A stretch of DNA of 64,000 nt from Chryseobacterium daecheongense (GCF_003729955.1 NZ_RJTX01000001.1:992001-1056000); one strand, 5' to 3'. Positions 36,529 to 45,550 are shown, counted from the stretch's first letter. Translations and numbers: made by a program. The notes: generated by a model not told the origin, from the letters alone.

Positions 36529-37221
36529 ATGAGCAAATATTCATTAGAAGCGTTCGTGAACGAAACCAAAGAGAATCCGCAGGAAAGAGACTATTTCGAA
36601 CTTGAAAAGCCTCAGCTTCTGGAGATCAATCTTAATAATCAGTCTGTATGGACCAAAGCCGGAAGTATGGTCGGGTATGTCGGAAACATCAATTTCGAAA
36701 GACAGGGAATGCTTTCAGGAGGATTAGGTAACCTTTTAAAAAAAGCCATTAGTGGAGAGGGAGCCAAACTGATGAAAGCAGAAGGCACCGGAAAATTGTA
36801 TGTAGCAGATTCAGGGAAGAAAGTCCGTATTCTTTACCTGAATAATGAAGCGGTCTGCGTGAACGGAAATGATGTTTTAGCTCATGAGCAAAGCATTAAA
36901 AGTGATATTACCATGCTGAAAAGTATTGCCGGAGTAATGTCAGGCGGATTATTCCAGGTAAGACTTTCCGGAACGGGGCATATTGCCATTACCACTCATG
37001 GAGATCCTTTAACGTTAATGGTCACTCCGGACAGCCCTGTTTTTACCGATCCCAACGCAACCGTTGCATGGTCAGGAAATCTGAGTCCAGAGCTGAAAAC
37101 GAATGTGTCTTTTAAAAGTCTTCTAGGAAGAGGAAGCGGTGAAGAATTCCAGATGAAATTTTCCGGAACCGGATGGGTGCTGATCCAGCCTTATGAGGAG
37201 GTTTATGCTGTTGAAAAATAA
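36529..37221 (+). CDS. AIM24 family protein (TIGR00266-like)
   Basis: This 230-residue protein has the TIGR00266/AIM24 pattern: 'LEINLNNQSVWTKAGSMVGYVGNINFE', 'GEGAKLMKAEGTGKLYVAD', 'VAWSGNLSPELKTN' and the C-terminal 'GSGEEFQMKFSGTGWVLIQP'. The fold is a double-stranded beta trefoil-like barrel; in yeast AIM24 acts in mitochondrial inner membrane organisation, but the bacterial role is unknown. The stop codon is the first part of a 12-copy 7-base tandem repeat. Confidence 0.85.
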   Translation: MSKYSLEAFVNETKENPQERDYFELEKPQLLEINLNNQSVWTKAGSMVGYVGNINFERQGMLSGGLGNLLKKAISGEGAKLMKAEGTGKLYVADSGKKVRILYLNNEAVCVNGNDVLAHEQSIKSDITMLKSIAGVMSGGLFQVRLSGTGHIAITTHGDPLTLMVTPDSPVFTDPNATVAWSGNLSPELKTNVSFKSLLGRGSGEEFQMKFSGTGWVLIQPYEEVYAVEK

Positions 37222-37301
37222 TTGATAATTGATAATTGATAATTGATAATTGATAATTGATAATTGATAATTGATAATTGATAATTGATAATTGATAATT
37301 G
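37218..37301. repeat. Twelve perfect copies of a 7-bp tandem repeat
   Basis: ATAATTG is repeated 12 times without error from 37218 to 37301, beginning inside the stop codon of the AIM24-family gene. It lies between two converging genes, so it does not interrupt a protein. The perfection suggests recent expansion and length variation between strains. Confidence 0.95.
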
Positions 37302-37307
37302 AATAAT

Positions 37308-37338
37308 AAAAAAGCAAAGACGTTGTCTTTGCTTTTTT
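37308..37338. terminator. Bidirectional terminator after the tandem repeat
   Basis: AAAAAAGCAAAGAC and GTCTTTGCTTTTTT form a 14-bp palindrome with a 3-base loop, between converging genes. Confidence 0.88.
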
Positions 37339-37339
37339 A

Positions 37340-37828
37340 TTATATATAATTTCTGATTTTCTCCCAATCTTCCAATTTCTTCTCCAATGAAACCGTATGA
37401 AGCGGACTCGTTGAGGGAAGTAAAAATATAGGAATTTTAAAGTCTTTGCCTAAAATTTTCTGTAGGTTTTTATATGATTTTCCGCCATTGCAGAATATCG
37501 CCTGAATATTCGGGTGTTTGTCTAAAAGCTCTGCAATCTGATTGGCTTCTTCATTCCTGATCTCGGAATCCAGACTTCCTTTTCTTTCACAGGAATCAAT
37601 GACATCCCAAAGTGCGATATGATGTTTTTTCAATACTTGAATTCTTTCGGCATAATTCTCTGTAAATTCTTCTTCAAACAAAGCAAATATAATTTTCCAG
37701 AATGCATTCTGCGGATGGGCATAATATTGTTGTTTTTCCAGTGACTTCACCCCCGGAATCGAGCCGAGAATTAAAATCTTGGAAGCATCATCAATGATAG
37801 GTGGAAACGAAGAAATCCTGTTCTGCAT
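37340..37828 (-). CDS. DNA-deoxyinosine glycosylase (hypoxanthine-DNA glycosylase, UDG superfamily)
   Basis: This 162-residue enzyme of the uracil-DNA glycosylase superfamily (family 6) has motif 1 'ILGSIPGVKS' and the nearby 'YYAHPQNAFWKIIF', and motif 2 'LLPSTSPLH'. Members excise deamination products such as hypoxanthine from DNA. The size and motifs are typical. Confidence 0.85.
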   Translation of the reverse strand: MQNRISSFPPIIDDASKILILGSIPGVKSLEKQQYYAHPQNAFWKIIFALFEEEFTENYAERIQVLKKHHIALWDVIDSCERKGSLDSEIRNEEANQIAELLDKHPNIQAIFCNGGKSYKNLQKILGKDFKIPIFLLPSTSPLHTVSLEKKLEDWEKIRNYI

Positions 37829-37860
37829 ATATATAAATTTTGGTAAAGTCCGGAATAATG

Positions 37861-37886
37861 AAAAACAAAAAACGGGCTAAAGCCCG
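37861..37886 (-). terminator. Terminator for the S9 peptidase gene
   Basis: CGGGCTTTAGCCCG on the minus strand (stem CGGGC/GCCCG) is followed by TTTTTTGTTTTT. It lies 58 bases past the stop codon of the gene that starts at 39938. Confidence 0.8.
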
Positions 37887-37943
37887 CTCTTATTAGTGTT
37901 TTTAAAATAAATCCAATTTTATTCGGAATCATTTTTTAATCTG

Positions 37944-39938
37944 TTACAAAGTTTCCTTTAACCATTCAAAAAACTCTCTCTGCCATACCAATCCGTTCTG
38001 TGGATGAAGTACCCAGTGGTTTTCATTCGGGAAGTATAAGAATTTTGTTTTTAGTCCTTTTAATTTTGCCGCCTGGAAAGCTTCCTGACCCTGTTCGTAA
38101 GGAACTCTGAAATCGATTCCTCCCTGAATGATCATAATTGGCTTGTTCCATTGATTAACAAAATTGCTTGGATTGAAATCTGTATATGCTTTTGGTAAAG
38201 GTTTTTCCCATGGAGAACCTAAATCCCAGTTTGCAAACCAAAGTTCTTCTGTGGTCAGATACCAGGATTTCATATCGAATAATCCATCGTGCGCAATGAA
38301 AGTCTTGAATCTGTTGTTATGGATTCCAGCCAGCATGAATACACTGTAACCGCCATAACTCGCTCCTACAGCAGCCATTCTGTCTCCATCTACATAAGGT
38401 AATGTTTTAGCATAGTCTGTAGCAGCTAAGTAATCTTTCATCGGCTGTCCGCCCCAATCTTTGGAAATATCTTCATTCCATTTCGTTCCCCAGCCCGGCA
38501 TTCCTCTGCGGTTAGGGGCTACAACGATATATCCGTTGGCCGCCATTAAGGCAAAGTTCCATCTTGTACTGAAATATTGCGTTAATCCTGATTGCGGACC
38601 TCCCTGGCAATATAATAAGGTTGGATATTTTTTATTAGGATCGAAGTTAGGAGGATAATGGAACCATACCCCCATTTCTTTTCCATCCGTTGTTTTTACC
38701 ATTTTAAGCTCGGTTTTTCCCTGAGCTAATTTAGCATACGTGTCTTTATTAGCTTCGGTAACCTGCTTCATTTCTCCATTTTTAAGACTGACAGAGAAAA
38801 GTTCCGTAGCATGGTTGATATCTGTTCTACCTACTACAAGTGAGTTTTTGTTGTCCGCAAAAATTTCATTCACGTCAAAATCTCCTTTGGTAATCTGCTG
38901 AACTTTTGAAGATTTAGGATCTACGGAGAAAAGCTGTTTTGTTCCCTTGAATGCAGCTGTAAAATATACCATTTTGGAATCTCCGCTCCAGAATACATCT
39001 CCGGTTACGCTTTCATCCCAACCTTTGGTAAGGTTAACCGTTTTCCCTGATTTCCAATCTAATAATTTAACATCATTTTTATCTGCTTCATATCCATCTC
39101 TTTCCATACTTTGCCAAACCAGAGATTTTCCATCCGGACTGAATTTTGGATTAACATCATATCCTTTATTAGATTCTGTTAAATTCTTTGTAGTTCCCGA
39201 AGCTAAATCATATGCAAAAATATCAGTATTGGTGCTTGTCGCATATTCTTTACCGCTTTTCGGCTTAGTTACATATAAAAGCTGTGCAGAATCCGGGCTC
39301 CAGATAAAATCTTCTGCTCCACCGAAAGGTCTTTGCGGAGAATCCCAGGTTTTACCATCCAGTAAATCCTTTGCAGATTCCACTTTATCTGAAACATTCA
39401 CTACAAATACATGGTTGTACTTCCCTTCATTGAAGTAATCCCAGTGTCTGTGATTCAGGTCTGTGTAAATCTGAGCCGTAGTTTTCGGTGTATCATTGTA
39501 TTTATCTTTTCCCATTAATTTTTCAACCAAAACCTGCTTGCTGAAGGCAATCTTTTTACCGTCCGGTGAAATCACAACATTGTCTACTTCTCCTATGGTA
39601 TAAAACTCTGTCCAGGTTTTTCCACTGTCTTTAGAAAGATAAATTTTATCTCCTTCCTGGGCATAGATTCCATTCTTGTCCCATTGAATAAGAGCTTTCT
39701 TACCTAAATCTATTTTAGAAGACTGGCTGCTGAGAATATTGAGAAAATAGTTTTCGTTTTTTGTTTTTTCTGTTTTTAAATCTACCTGTCCTACTTTATA
39801 GATCAGAGAAGATTGATCCGGAGAAACGGCCTGTACTCCCACTTTTTTCAAAGTCCAAAGAATTTCAGGCGTCATTAACTGTTGTGCATTCATTAAAAGC
39901 GGAGCTGCCAAAGCCAGCAGACTGTACTTAAGTTTCAT
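37944..39938 (-). CDS. S9 family (prolyl oligopeptidase/dipeptidyl peptidase-type) serine peptidase, exported
   Basis: This 664-residue protein begins with a signal peptide ('LLALAAPLLMNAQQ'). A beta-propeller (about 30-400) with TolB-like 'SPDGKSLVWQS' blades precedes the hydrolase domain, whose triad is Ser in 'GASYGGY', Asp in 'IIQGGIDFRVP' and His in 'NENHWVL'. It is a second, distinct S9 enzyme beside that at 3.5-5.4 kb, also periplasmic. I use ATG 39938, which begins the signal peptide; ATG 39977 adds 13 residues without function. It has a candidate -7 element at 40016-40023. Confidence 0.88.
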   Translation of the reverse strand: MKLKYSLLALAAPLLMNAQQLMTPEILWTLKKVGVQAVSPDQSSLIYKVGQVDLKTEKTKNENYFLNILSSQSSKIDLGKKALIQWDKNGIYAQEGDKIYLSKDSGKTWTEFYTIGEVDNVVISPDGKKIAFSKQVLVEKLMGKDKYNDTPKTTAQIYTDLNHRHWDYFNEGKYNHVFVVNVSDKVESAKDLLDGKTWDSPQRPFGGAEDFIWSPDSAQLLYVTKPKSGKEYATSTNTDIFAYDLASGTTKNLTESNKGYDVNPKFSPDGKSLVWQSMERDGYEADKNDVKLLDWKSGKTVNLTKGWDESVTGDVFWSGDSKMVYFTAAFKGTKQLFSVDPKSSKVQQITKGDFDVNEIFADNKNSLVVGRTDINHATELFSVSLKNGEMKQVTEANKDTYAKLAQGKTELKMVKTTDGKEMGVWFHYPPNFDPNKKYPTLLYCQGGPQSGLTQYFSTRWNFALMAANGYIVVAPNRRGMPGWGTKWNEDISKDWGGQPMKDYLAATDYAKTLPYVDGDRMAAVGASYGGYSVFMLAGIHNNRFKTFIAHDGLFDMKSWYLTTEELWFANWDLGSPWEKPLPKAYTDFNPSNFVNQWNKPIMIIQGGIDFRVPYEQGQEAFQAAKLKGLKTKFLYFPNENHWVLHPQNGLVWQREFFEWLKETL

Positions 39939-40015
39939 ATGTAATGTTCGTTTTTTAAAGGATCTGTAGAATCTCATGATGAGTTCTTCACATCCTTATT
40001 GAATTCAAAGATTGC

Positions 40016-40023
40016 CAAAGTTA
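40016..40023 (-). promoter_or_regulatory. Candidate -7 element for the S9 peptidase gene
   Basis: Minus strand TAACTTTG matches TAnnTTTG, about 78 bases before ATG 39938. No -33 match. Confidence 0.35.
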
Positions 40024-40088
40024 ATTATTAAAATAAAAATGAACGAAAAAATTAACATTTAAGTTGGATTTGAGATTATCAAATAAAA

Positions 40089-40116
40089 AAATCGCCAGCT
40101 AAAAAGCTGGCGATTT
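40089..40116 (-). terminator. Terminator for the holin-like gene
   Basis: AAATCGCCAGCT and its complement around an AAAA loop form a 12-bp stem. On the minus strand it is followed by T-rich DNA, 24 bases past the 40140-40484 gene. Confidence 0.82.
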
Positions 40117-40139
40117 CTATTCGTTATAATAAACTCTGA

Positions 40140-40484
40140 TTAATCTTTGTCTGAAACAAAAGAGTTGACCAGAGAAGTAATAATTGAAAGCGCAATGCTG
40201 AAAATAAATGCCCATCCAAAACCATCTACTTCCATGCTGTCTATAAAATAATCTGCCATTAAAATGATTACGGCATTAATGACCAATGCAAATAATCCTA
40301 ATGTAATAATGGTAAGCGGAAGCCCCAAAAGACTAAGAATAGGTTTTACAATAAGGTTTAACAACCCTAAAACAATAGCAAAAATAATAGCGGAACTAAA
40401 TCCTTCAAAATGGACTCCCGGTAATATTTTAGTTAAAAGATAAGCTACGATCGAGGTGATAAGCAGCCGGATAATGATGTTCAT
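40140..40484 (-). CDS. Phage holin family-like (4-TM) membrane protein
   Basis: This 114-residue protein with four membrane helices shows the pattern 'GLLNLIVKPILSLLGLPLTIITLGLFALVINAVIILMADYF' of the small conserved 'mycobacterial 4TM phage holin superfamily IV' proteins. Despite the name, chromosomal copies are not lysis genes; a role in membrane integrity is likely but unproven. It has its own terminator. Confidence 0.8.
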   Translation of the reverse strand: MNIIIRLLITSIVAYLLTKILPGVHFEGFSSAIIFAIVLGLLNLIVKPILSLLGLPLTIITLGLFALVINAVIILMADYFIDSMEVDGFGWAFIFSIALSIITSLVNSFVSDKD

Positions 40485-40562
40485 AGTTGATTTTTTTAAT
40501 GTTTCCAGTGATATTGTACAAAAGCTATTCCAATAGCTGAAATTGCCATTTCTGTTTATTCG

Positions 40563-40985
40563 TTATTTTATTTTCATCATGGTAACTAATGACGTCGCGA
40601 CATGGCTTTCAGATGTGTTATATTCATCAACCGTATAAATTTCCGTTCTGATCACACTGATCTTTGCTCCTCCTTTAATTACATAAGATTTTGATACCAA
40701 AGCATCACCAATGGCAGGACGTAAATAGTTGACCTTCAATTCCACAGTAACCACATAACAATCTTCCTCATAATGGCTCACCGCAGCATATCCCGAAGAA
40801 ACATCCACTAAAGAAGCGATCATCGCACCGTTGAACATTCCCGCTTTTCTGGTCATCAGATCCATTTTCGGGATCTTCATGGAAATAAAATCGGTTTGTA
40901 CTTCAAGAAGTTCAGCTTTATAGAATTGTAATGTTTCAGAACGGTTGAAGCTGTCTGTGATGAGTTTCTTTTTTTCCGGGGTCAT
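40563..40985 (-). CDS. PaaI-type hotdog-fold thioesterase
   Basis: This 140-residue hotdog protein has the PaaI/YbgC-like helix 'FNGAMIASLVDVSSGYAAVSH' and the strand 'TVELKVNYLRPA'. It is likely to hydrolyse acyl-CoA or phenylacetyl-CoA-type thioesters. The active-site Asp is Asp72 region ('SLVDVSS'). The substrate is unknown and no pathway genes adjoin it. Confidence 0.8.
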   Translation of the reverse strand: MTPEKKKLITDSFNRSETLQFYKAELLEVQTDFISMKIPKMDLMTRKAGMFNGAMIASLVDVSSGYAAVSHYEEDCYVVTVELKVNYLRPAIGDALVSKSYVIKGGAKISVIRTEIYTVDEYNTSESHVATSLVTMMKIK

Positions 40986-41001
40986 TATTTTAATTTGAAT
41001 A

Positions 41002-41009
41002 CAAATTTA
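41002..41009 (-). promoter_or_regulatory. Candidate -7 element for the thioesterase gene
   Basis: Minus strand TAAATTTG matches TAnnTTTG, 16 bases before the start codon. No correctly spaced -33 element. Confidence 0.4.
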
Positions 41010-41089
41010 ATTTTTTTACCCGCAAATATTGATTTTTCAAATCAGGAAACTGTAAATTCGTATAACAGGAATTATCTCAACAATAAATA

Positions 41090-41842
41090 ATGAGTAATGA
41101 TTTAGTATATCGATTCATCAGGCCGGATCAATCACTTACCGATTTCGTGTACGGTTATTCTTCACTGCAAAATTTGGCCACCTTTACTGAAGGGGTGATC
41201 ATACCAAACGGGCGAATTGATTTACTTTTCTATAAAACCATCAATGATCAGTTTCAAATTATTCTCATGGGTCTGGAAACAAAGCCGAAACCAATGCCCA
41301 AACGTGAAATTTCTGTTTTTTTTTCCATCAGCTTCAATCCTCTTGCTTTGGAATACATTCTCAACCAGTCTATTGCAGAGTTTATAGACAGCGGAAAAGA
41401 ACTTCCCGATAATTTCTGGGATTTCAGTGTTGATGATTTAAATGATTTTGATGCATTCTGTAAAAAAGCATCTCAAAAAATCATTTCACTCTTGCCTGAT
41501 GAAATTGATGAACGAAAACGTCAATTATTTGAATTGATTTTTGCCACCGACGGAGAAATAAGCGTCAAAGAGCTTTCTGAAAAAATATTCTGGAATGAGA
41601 GGCAGATCAACCGCTATTTTAACAAGCAATTAGGAATCTCCTTAAAAACCTATTGCAAGATTCTTCGTTTTCAGGCTTCGCTACACCATATCAAAGACGG
41701 AAAACTTTTTCCGCAGCTTAATTTTACCGATCAGTCTCATTTCATCAAAGAAATCAAAAAACTTTCCGGTGTTTCTCCCAAAGAATTATTCAAAAATCAA
41801 AATGACCGTTTTTTACAATTTTTAGTCTACCACACCAAGTAA
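41090..41842 (+). CDS. AraC family transcriptional regulator
   Basis: This 250-residue regulator has an N-terminal sensing domain (DUF6597-like; 'DLVYRFIRPDQSLTDFVYGYSS') and a C-terminal AraC HTH pair, with 'ISVKELSEKIFWNERQINRYFNKQLGIS' as the first helix-turn-helix and 'NFTDQSHFIKEIKKLSGVSPKEL' as the second. It is 24 bases upstream of and in line with a Tet(X)-like monooxygenase gene, so it probably controls that gene and itself. Confidence 0.85.
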   Translation: MSNDLVYRFIRPDQSLTDFVYGYSSLQNLATFTEGVIIPNGRIDLLFYKTINDQFQIILMGLETKPKPMPKREISVFFSISFNPLALEYILNQSIAEFIDSGKELPDNFWDFSVDDLNDFDAFCKKASQKIISLLPDEIDERKRQLFELIFATDGEISVKELSEKIFWNERQINRYFNKQLGISLKTYCKILRFQASLHHIKDGKLFPQLNFTDQSHFIKEIKKLSGVSPKELFKNQNDRFLQFLVYHTK

Positions 41843-41866
41843 TTTTGCAGCATAAAATTCACAATT

Positions 41867-43027
41867 ATGCTTATAGACAATAAATCAATCGCCATTGTGG
41901 GTGGTGGTCCCGGCGGATTAACATTAGCCAGGCTGTTACAATTGAAAGGCGCCAACGTAAAGGTATATGAAAGAGATCTAGATAAAAATGCGAGAGTTCA
42001 GGGATCCCCACTCGATCTGCATGATAATTCCGGATTAGCTGCCATTCGTAAGGCAGATTTACTGGAAGAATTCAAACAAAACTATCTTCCGGGAGCCGAT
42101 AAAAAAATGATCATGAATGAAAATGCAGAAATATTTTTCAGTGATCATGAAACCAAATCCGAAGACCATTTCGGATATGAATATTTCCGGCCAGAAATTG
42201 ATCGTGGCACTTTGCGAAAAATTTTACTGGAGTCTTTACAGCCTGAAACCATAGTTTGGAACAGTCATTTTATTTCTATGGAAAAAGAAAATGATGGCTG
42301 GCTTCTGCATTTCAAAAATAGGGCATCAGTTTATGCAGATATCATTATTGCAAGTGACGGAGCAAATTCTAAAATACGCCCTTATATTACGGATAATAAA
42401 GCTTTTTATTCTGGTATAACGATGTTTGAAGGAAATATTCAAAAGGCAAAAGAAAATGCACCATCAGTTAATGATTTACTGAAAGGCGGAAAAATAATGG
42501 CTTTCGGGAATAGAAAAAATCTGCTGATGGGGCAAAAAGGAAATGGCGACATTGGTTTTTATGCCAGTTTTCCGGCTGAGGAAAACTGGGCAACATCAAA
42601 CAGATTGGATTATTCCGACAAAAACCAAGTGATTAACTGGTTTAAGACAACGTATCCCGAATGGAATATCATTTGGCTCGAATTATTTGAAAATGCTGAA
42701 ACCCCTTTTATTCCGCGTCCTATTTATTGTATTCCATTGGATCAAAACTGGGAAGCCCATTCCAATATAACCATGATTGGTGATGCAGCGCACGTAATGC
42801 CTCCATTTGCAGGAGAAGGTGCGAATATGGCAATGCTGGATGCTTTAGAGTTAAGTGAATGTTTAACTTCCAATCAATATAAAACATTACAGGAAGCCAT
42901 TTCCGTTTACGAAACCAACATGCGCAAAAGAGCTTCAATTGCGGCAAAAGAATCGCTTGAAAACGGAGAATTGATGCATTCTGAAAATTCTCTTCAAGAA
43001 ATGTTGAGTTTCTTCAACGGACATTAA
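41867..43027 (+). CDS. FAD-dependent monooxygenase, Tet(X)-like
   Basis: This 386-residue flavoprotein has the Rossmann FAD site 'IVGGGPGGLTLARLLQ', 'YERDLDKNARVQGSPLDLH' (as in Tet(X) 'YERD...ARIFGGTLDLH'), the DG motif 'IASDGANSKIR' and the GD motif 'MIGDAAHVMPPFAGEGAN'. Length and motif order match Tet(X) enzymes, which hydroxylate and inactivate tetracyclines, but many family members do not accept tetracycline. The family is sure; resistance is a guess. It is preceded by an AraC regulator and ends at its own terminator. Confidence 0.8.
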   Translation: MLIDNKSIAIVGGGPGGLTLARLLQLKGANVKVYERDLDKNARVQGSPLDLHDNSGLAAIRKADLLEEFKQNYLPGADKKMIMNENAEIFFSDHETKSEDHFGYEYFRPEIDRGTLRKILLESLQPETIVWNSHFISMEKENDGWLLHFKNRASVYADIIIASDGANSKIRPYITDNKAFYSGITMFEGNIQKAKENAPSVNDLLKGGKIMAFGNRKNLLMGQKGNGDIGFYASFPAEENWATSNRLDYSDKNQVINWFKTTYPEWNIIWLELFENAETPFIPRPIYCIPLDQNWEAHSNITMIGDAAHVMPPFAGEGANMAMLDALELSECLTSNQYKTLQEAISVYETNMRKRASIAAKESLENGELMHSENSLQEMLSFFNGH

Positions 43028-43050
43028 AAATGCTGATCGTTGATATAATG

Positions 43051-43082
43051 ACCATTAAGAAGTTCTTAATGGTTATTTTTTT
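43051..43082 (+). terminator. Intrinsic terminator of the AraC-monooxygenase unit
   Basis: ACCATTAAGAA and TTCTTAATGGT are separated by one base and followed by TATTTTTTT, 24 bases past the stop codon; topB converges from the other side. Confidence 0.8.
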
Positions 43083-43084
43083 AA

Positions 43085-45205
43085 TCAGGCAAGAATCACA
43101 TTGAACATGTCATTCAAAGATAAAATACCTTCTGTAAGATTATCAGGATGGGCTGTAAACCCTTTCAGCTTTGAAGTTTTTCCTTTTACAATAAGATCCA
43201 GAAGCTGTTTTTCGGATAATTTCTTTCCAAAAGTTTCAAACGGTACTTTAAAGCTGCAGTTTTTATAATCTGAACATCCTACGGCTGTTTTTCCTTTCAT
43301 TAAATGATGTTCTTTACATTTCGGACATTTTATTTCTTCCCAGGACTGAAGCTCTTTTTTGGGAGCTGGCTCTTTCTTTTTCTTTTCTTTTACTTCAGGT
43401 TCTTCCTGCAAGGTGATTACTTTTCCTTTTCCGTCCACTACTTTACGGGTAAGTTCCGTTACCATTTGGATCAGTTCTTCTTTGAACTGGTTGGCTTCAT
43501 ACTCTCCTTTTTCGATCTTACGAAGCTTGGATTCCCATTCTCCCGTTAGTTCAGGGCTTTTCAAGAGTTCATCTTCAATAGTATCGATCAGCTGAATTCC
43601 GGTTTGGGTAGCATAGAGATTTTTCCTCTTCTTCTCAATATATTTCCGTTTGAAAAGAGTTTCAATGATATTCGCACGTGTTGAAGGTCTTCCGATGCCG
43701 TTGTTTTTCAATAATTCCCTGAGCTCCTCATCTTCTACCTGTCTTCCTGCGGTTTCCATCGCTCTCAGAAGGGTTGCTTCCGTGTAAGGTTTCGGCGGCG
43801 AAGTTTTTCCCTGGTGGATCATGGGTTCATGTGGTCCCGTCTCTCCTACGGTGAATTCAGGAATGGTTTGTTCTTCTTCTTTATCTTTGTCTTTATCTTG
43901 CGGTTCTTCTTTGGCGTCTTTTGAATATACCACTCTCCATCCCGGTTCCAGGATCTGTTTTCCACTGGTTTTAAATGGAATGGTCCCTACTTTTGCCTCT
44001 ACTAAAGTATTGGAGATTTTACATTCCGGATAGAAAACGGAAATGAAACGTTTGGCAACAAGATCATAGATCAGCTTTTCTTCTTTGCTCAGGTTTCTTG
44101 ATGGCGGAATTTCCGTTGGAATAATGGCGTGGTGATCCGTCACCTTGGAATCATCGAAAACGGCTTTTGACTTAGGAATAGGCTGTTCCAGTAATGGTGT
44201 TATCAATTCCTGGTAAAACGTCATGCTTCTCAAAATTCCTCCCACCTTCGGATAAAGGCTTTCGGATAAGTAGGTTGTATCAACACGAGGATAGGTAACG
44301 TGCTTTTTTTCGTAAAGACTTTGAATATAGTTTAAGGTATTCTCTGCAGAATATCCGTATTTTTTGTTGGCTTCCACCTGAAGTCCCGTCAAATCAAATA
44401 GTCTCGGATTTTTTTCTTTTCCTTCTTTAATTTCGAAAGAAACAATCTCAAATGGATTTTGTTTAAGGTATTCCAGTCCTTTTTCTGCCCGATCCAGCGT
44501 TTTCAATCGGTCAATTGCCGCATTGAAAATTACATCACGATATTTTGTTTTCAATTCCCAGTATTCTTCCACCGTGAAACTGTCAATTTCCTTTTGACGC
44601 TGAACCAACATCGCCAAAGTAGGCGTCTGTACTCTTCCGATGGATAAGACGGCTTTATTACCCCCAAACTTTTTGGTAAATAATCTTGTTGCATTAATCC
44701 CCAACAACCAGTCTCCTATCGCTCTCGCATTTCCTGCTAAGTAAAGATTTTTATAATCTTCGGCGGGTTTTAAGCTGGCAAAACCCTCTTTAATAGCTTC
44801 TTCCGTAAGGGAGGAAATCCATAAACGATGAACGGGTTTATTGCATTTTGCTTTCTGCAATACCCATCTTTGGATCAGTTCCCCTTCCTGTCCGGCATCC
44901 CCGCAGTTAATGACCTCATCACATTCCTCCACCAACCTCTCTATTACCCTAAACTGGTTTTCCACTCCTTTATTTGGGATGAGCTTGATACCAAAATTTT
45001 TAGGAATGATCGGGAGAAAAATTAAGCTCCAGGATTTCAATTCCGGACCATAATCGTGGGGTTCTTTTAGCGTACAAAGATGGCCGAACGTCCATGTCAC
45101 ACAATAGCCGTTTCCTTCCATATAGCCTTGCTTAGGCGTGGTAGCGCCCAACACTTTGGCAATATCTCTGGCAACACTGGGTTTTTCGGCAATACAAAGC
45201 TTCAT
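43085..45205 (-). CDS. topB: DNA topoisomerase III (type IA)
   Basis: This 706-residue type IA topoisomerase relaxes and decatenates DNA. The Toprim domain begins 'KLCIAEKPSVARDIAKVLGA' with 'NCGDAGQEGELI' acidic residues, the active Tyr is in 'KKHVTYPRVDTTYLSE', and 'VLSIGRVQTPTLAMLV' and 'NGIGRPSTRANII' are typical. A C-terminal Cys-rich domain ('CPKCKEHHLMKG', 'GCSDYKNC') is a zinc ribbon. It resembles the chromosomal TopB of Bacteroidota more than plasmid-type relaxase accessory copies, though that is not certain. Confidence 0.93.
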   Translation of the reverse strand: MKLCIAEKPSVARDIAKVLGATTPKQGYMEGNGYCVTWTFGHLCTLKEPHDYGPELKSWSLIFLPIIPKNFGIKLIPNKGVENQFRVIERLVEECDEVINCGDAGQEGELIQRWVLQKAKCNKPVHRLWISSLTEEAIKEGFASLKPAEDYKNLYLAGNARAIGDWLLGINATRLFTKKFGGNKAVLSIGRVQTPTLAMLVQRQKEIDSFTVEEYWELKTKYRDVIFNAAIDRLKTLDRAEKGLEYLKQNPFEIVSFEIKEGKEKNPRLFDLTGLQVEANKKYGYSAENTLNYIQSLYEKKHVTYPRVDTTYLSESLYPKVGGILRSMTFYQELITPLLEQPIPKSKAVFDDSKVTDHHAIIPTEIPPSRNLSKEEKLIYDLVAKRFISVFYPECKISNTLVEAKVGTIPFKTSGKQILEPGWRVVYSKDAKEEPQDKDKDKEEEQTIPEFTVGETGPHEPMIHQGKTSPPKPYTEATLLRAMETAGRQVEDEELRELLKNNGIGRPSTRANIIETLFKRKYIEKKRKNLYATQTGIQLIDTIEDELLKSPELTGEWESKLRKIEKGEYEANQFKEELIQMVTELTRKVVDGKGKVITLQEEPEVKEKKKKEPAPKKELQSWEEIKCPKCKEHHLMKGKTAVGCSDYKNCSFKVPFETFGKKLSEKQLLDLIVKGKTSKLKGFTAHPDNLTEGILSLNDMFNVILA

Positions 45206-45413
45206 GAATGTTCGTCGTTATGGAAAGGGGAGCAAAATTCGGGATTTTTTTTGACTTTTTCGAGAGGAAATATTTAAAATAATTTGGTATACAAAATGTA
45301 TTTCAATACAACATGAAAAATAAAAATACTGAAAATCAAATATTTACACATTAATTTTTTATTAACATTTTAAAAAGTCTATGTTTTTAGTGGACTAATA
45401 AAAATATATGTTC
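45206..45413. other. Region upstream of topB and the methionine leader
   Basis: The first 208 bases of this 425-base gap are AT-rich, with no gene seen. They contain the topB promoter (unresolved) and precede the promoter of the methionine leader. Confidence 0.4.
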
Positions 45414-45421
45414 TATATTTG
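45414..45421 (+). promoter_or_regulatory. -7 element of the methionine operon leader
   Basis: TATATTTG matches TAnnTTTG; a weak TTTAG lies around 45386-45390 as -33. The start of transcription would be near 45427, about 19 bases before the leader peptide. Confidence 0.6.
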
Positions 45422-45445
45422 CAACCGTATTCAGGAAACAAAATA

Positions 45446-45550
45446 ATGAAAGCCATATCTGTAAATATAAATAAATGCACTAAGAGACACATCAACATGA
45501 CAATGATGATGTATTGCAGCATGTCTATGCACGGATATTTTTGTGGTTAA
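45446..45550 (+). CDS. Methionine-rich leader peptide (attenuator peptide)
   Basis: This 34-codon frame starts at ATG 45446, eight bases after AGGAAA, an unusually good Shine-Dalgarno site for this phylum. Codons 18-28 contain six Met (the segment 'MTMMMYCSMSM'); Cys codons are at 11, 24 and 33; the frame stops at TAA 45548-45550. It is too short for a usual protein and has no signal peptide. The next features are an intrinsic terminator and the EamA-metNIQ genes. I infer that it is translated only to sense methionyl-tRNA supply. It was found by reading the gap, as it is below normal gene length. Confidence 0.8.
   Translation: MKAISVNINKCTKRHINMTMMMYCSMSMHGYFCG

Noticed and set aside
37123..37317. 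A frame translating to repeated 'INYQLSI' on the minus strand
   Set aside because: It is a translation of the 7-base tandem repeat.
43085..45205. topB as part of an integrative conjugative element
   Set aside because: No relaxase, tra genes or att sites are near; flanks are ordinary chromosomal genes.
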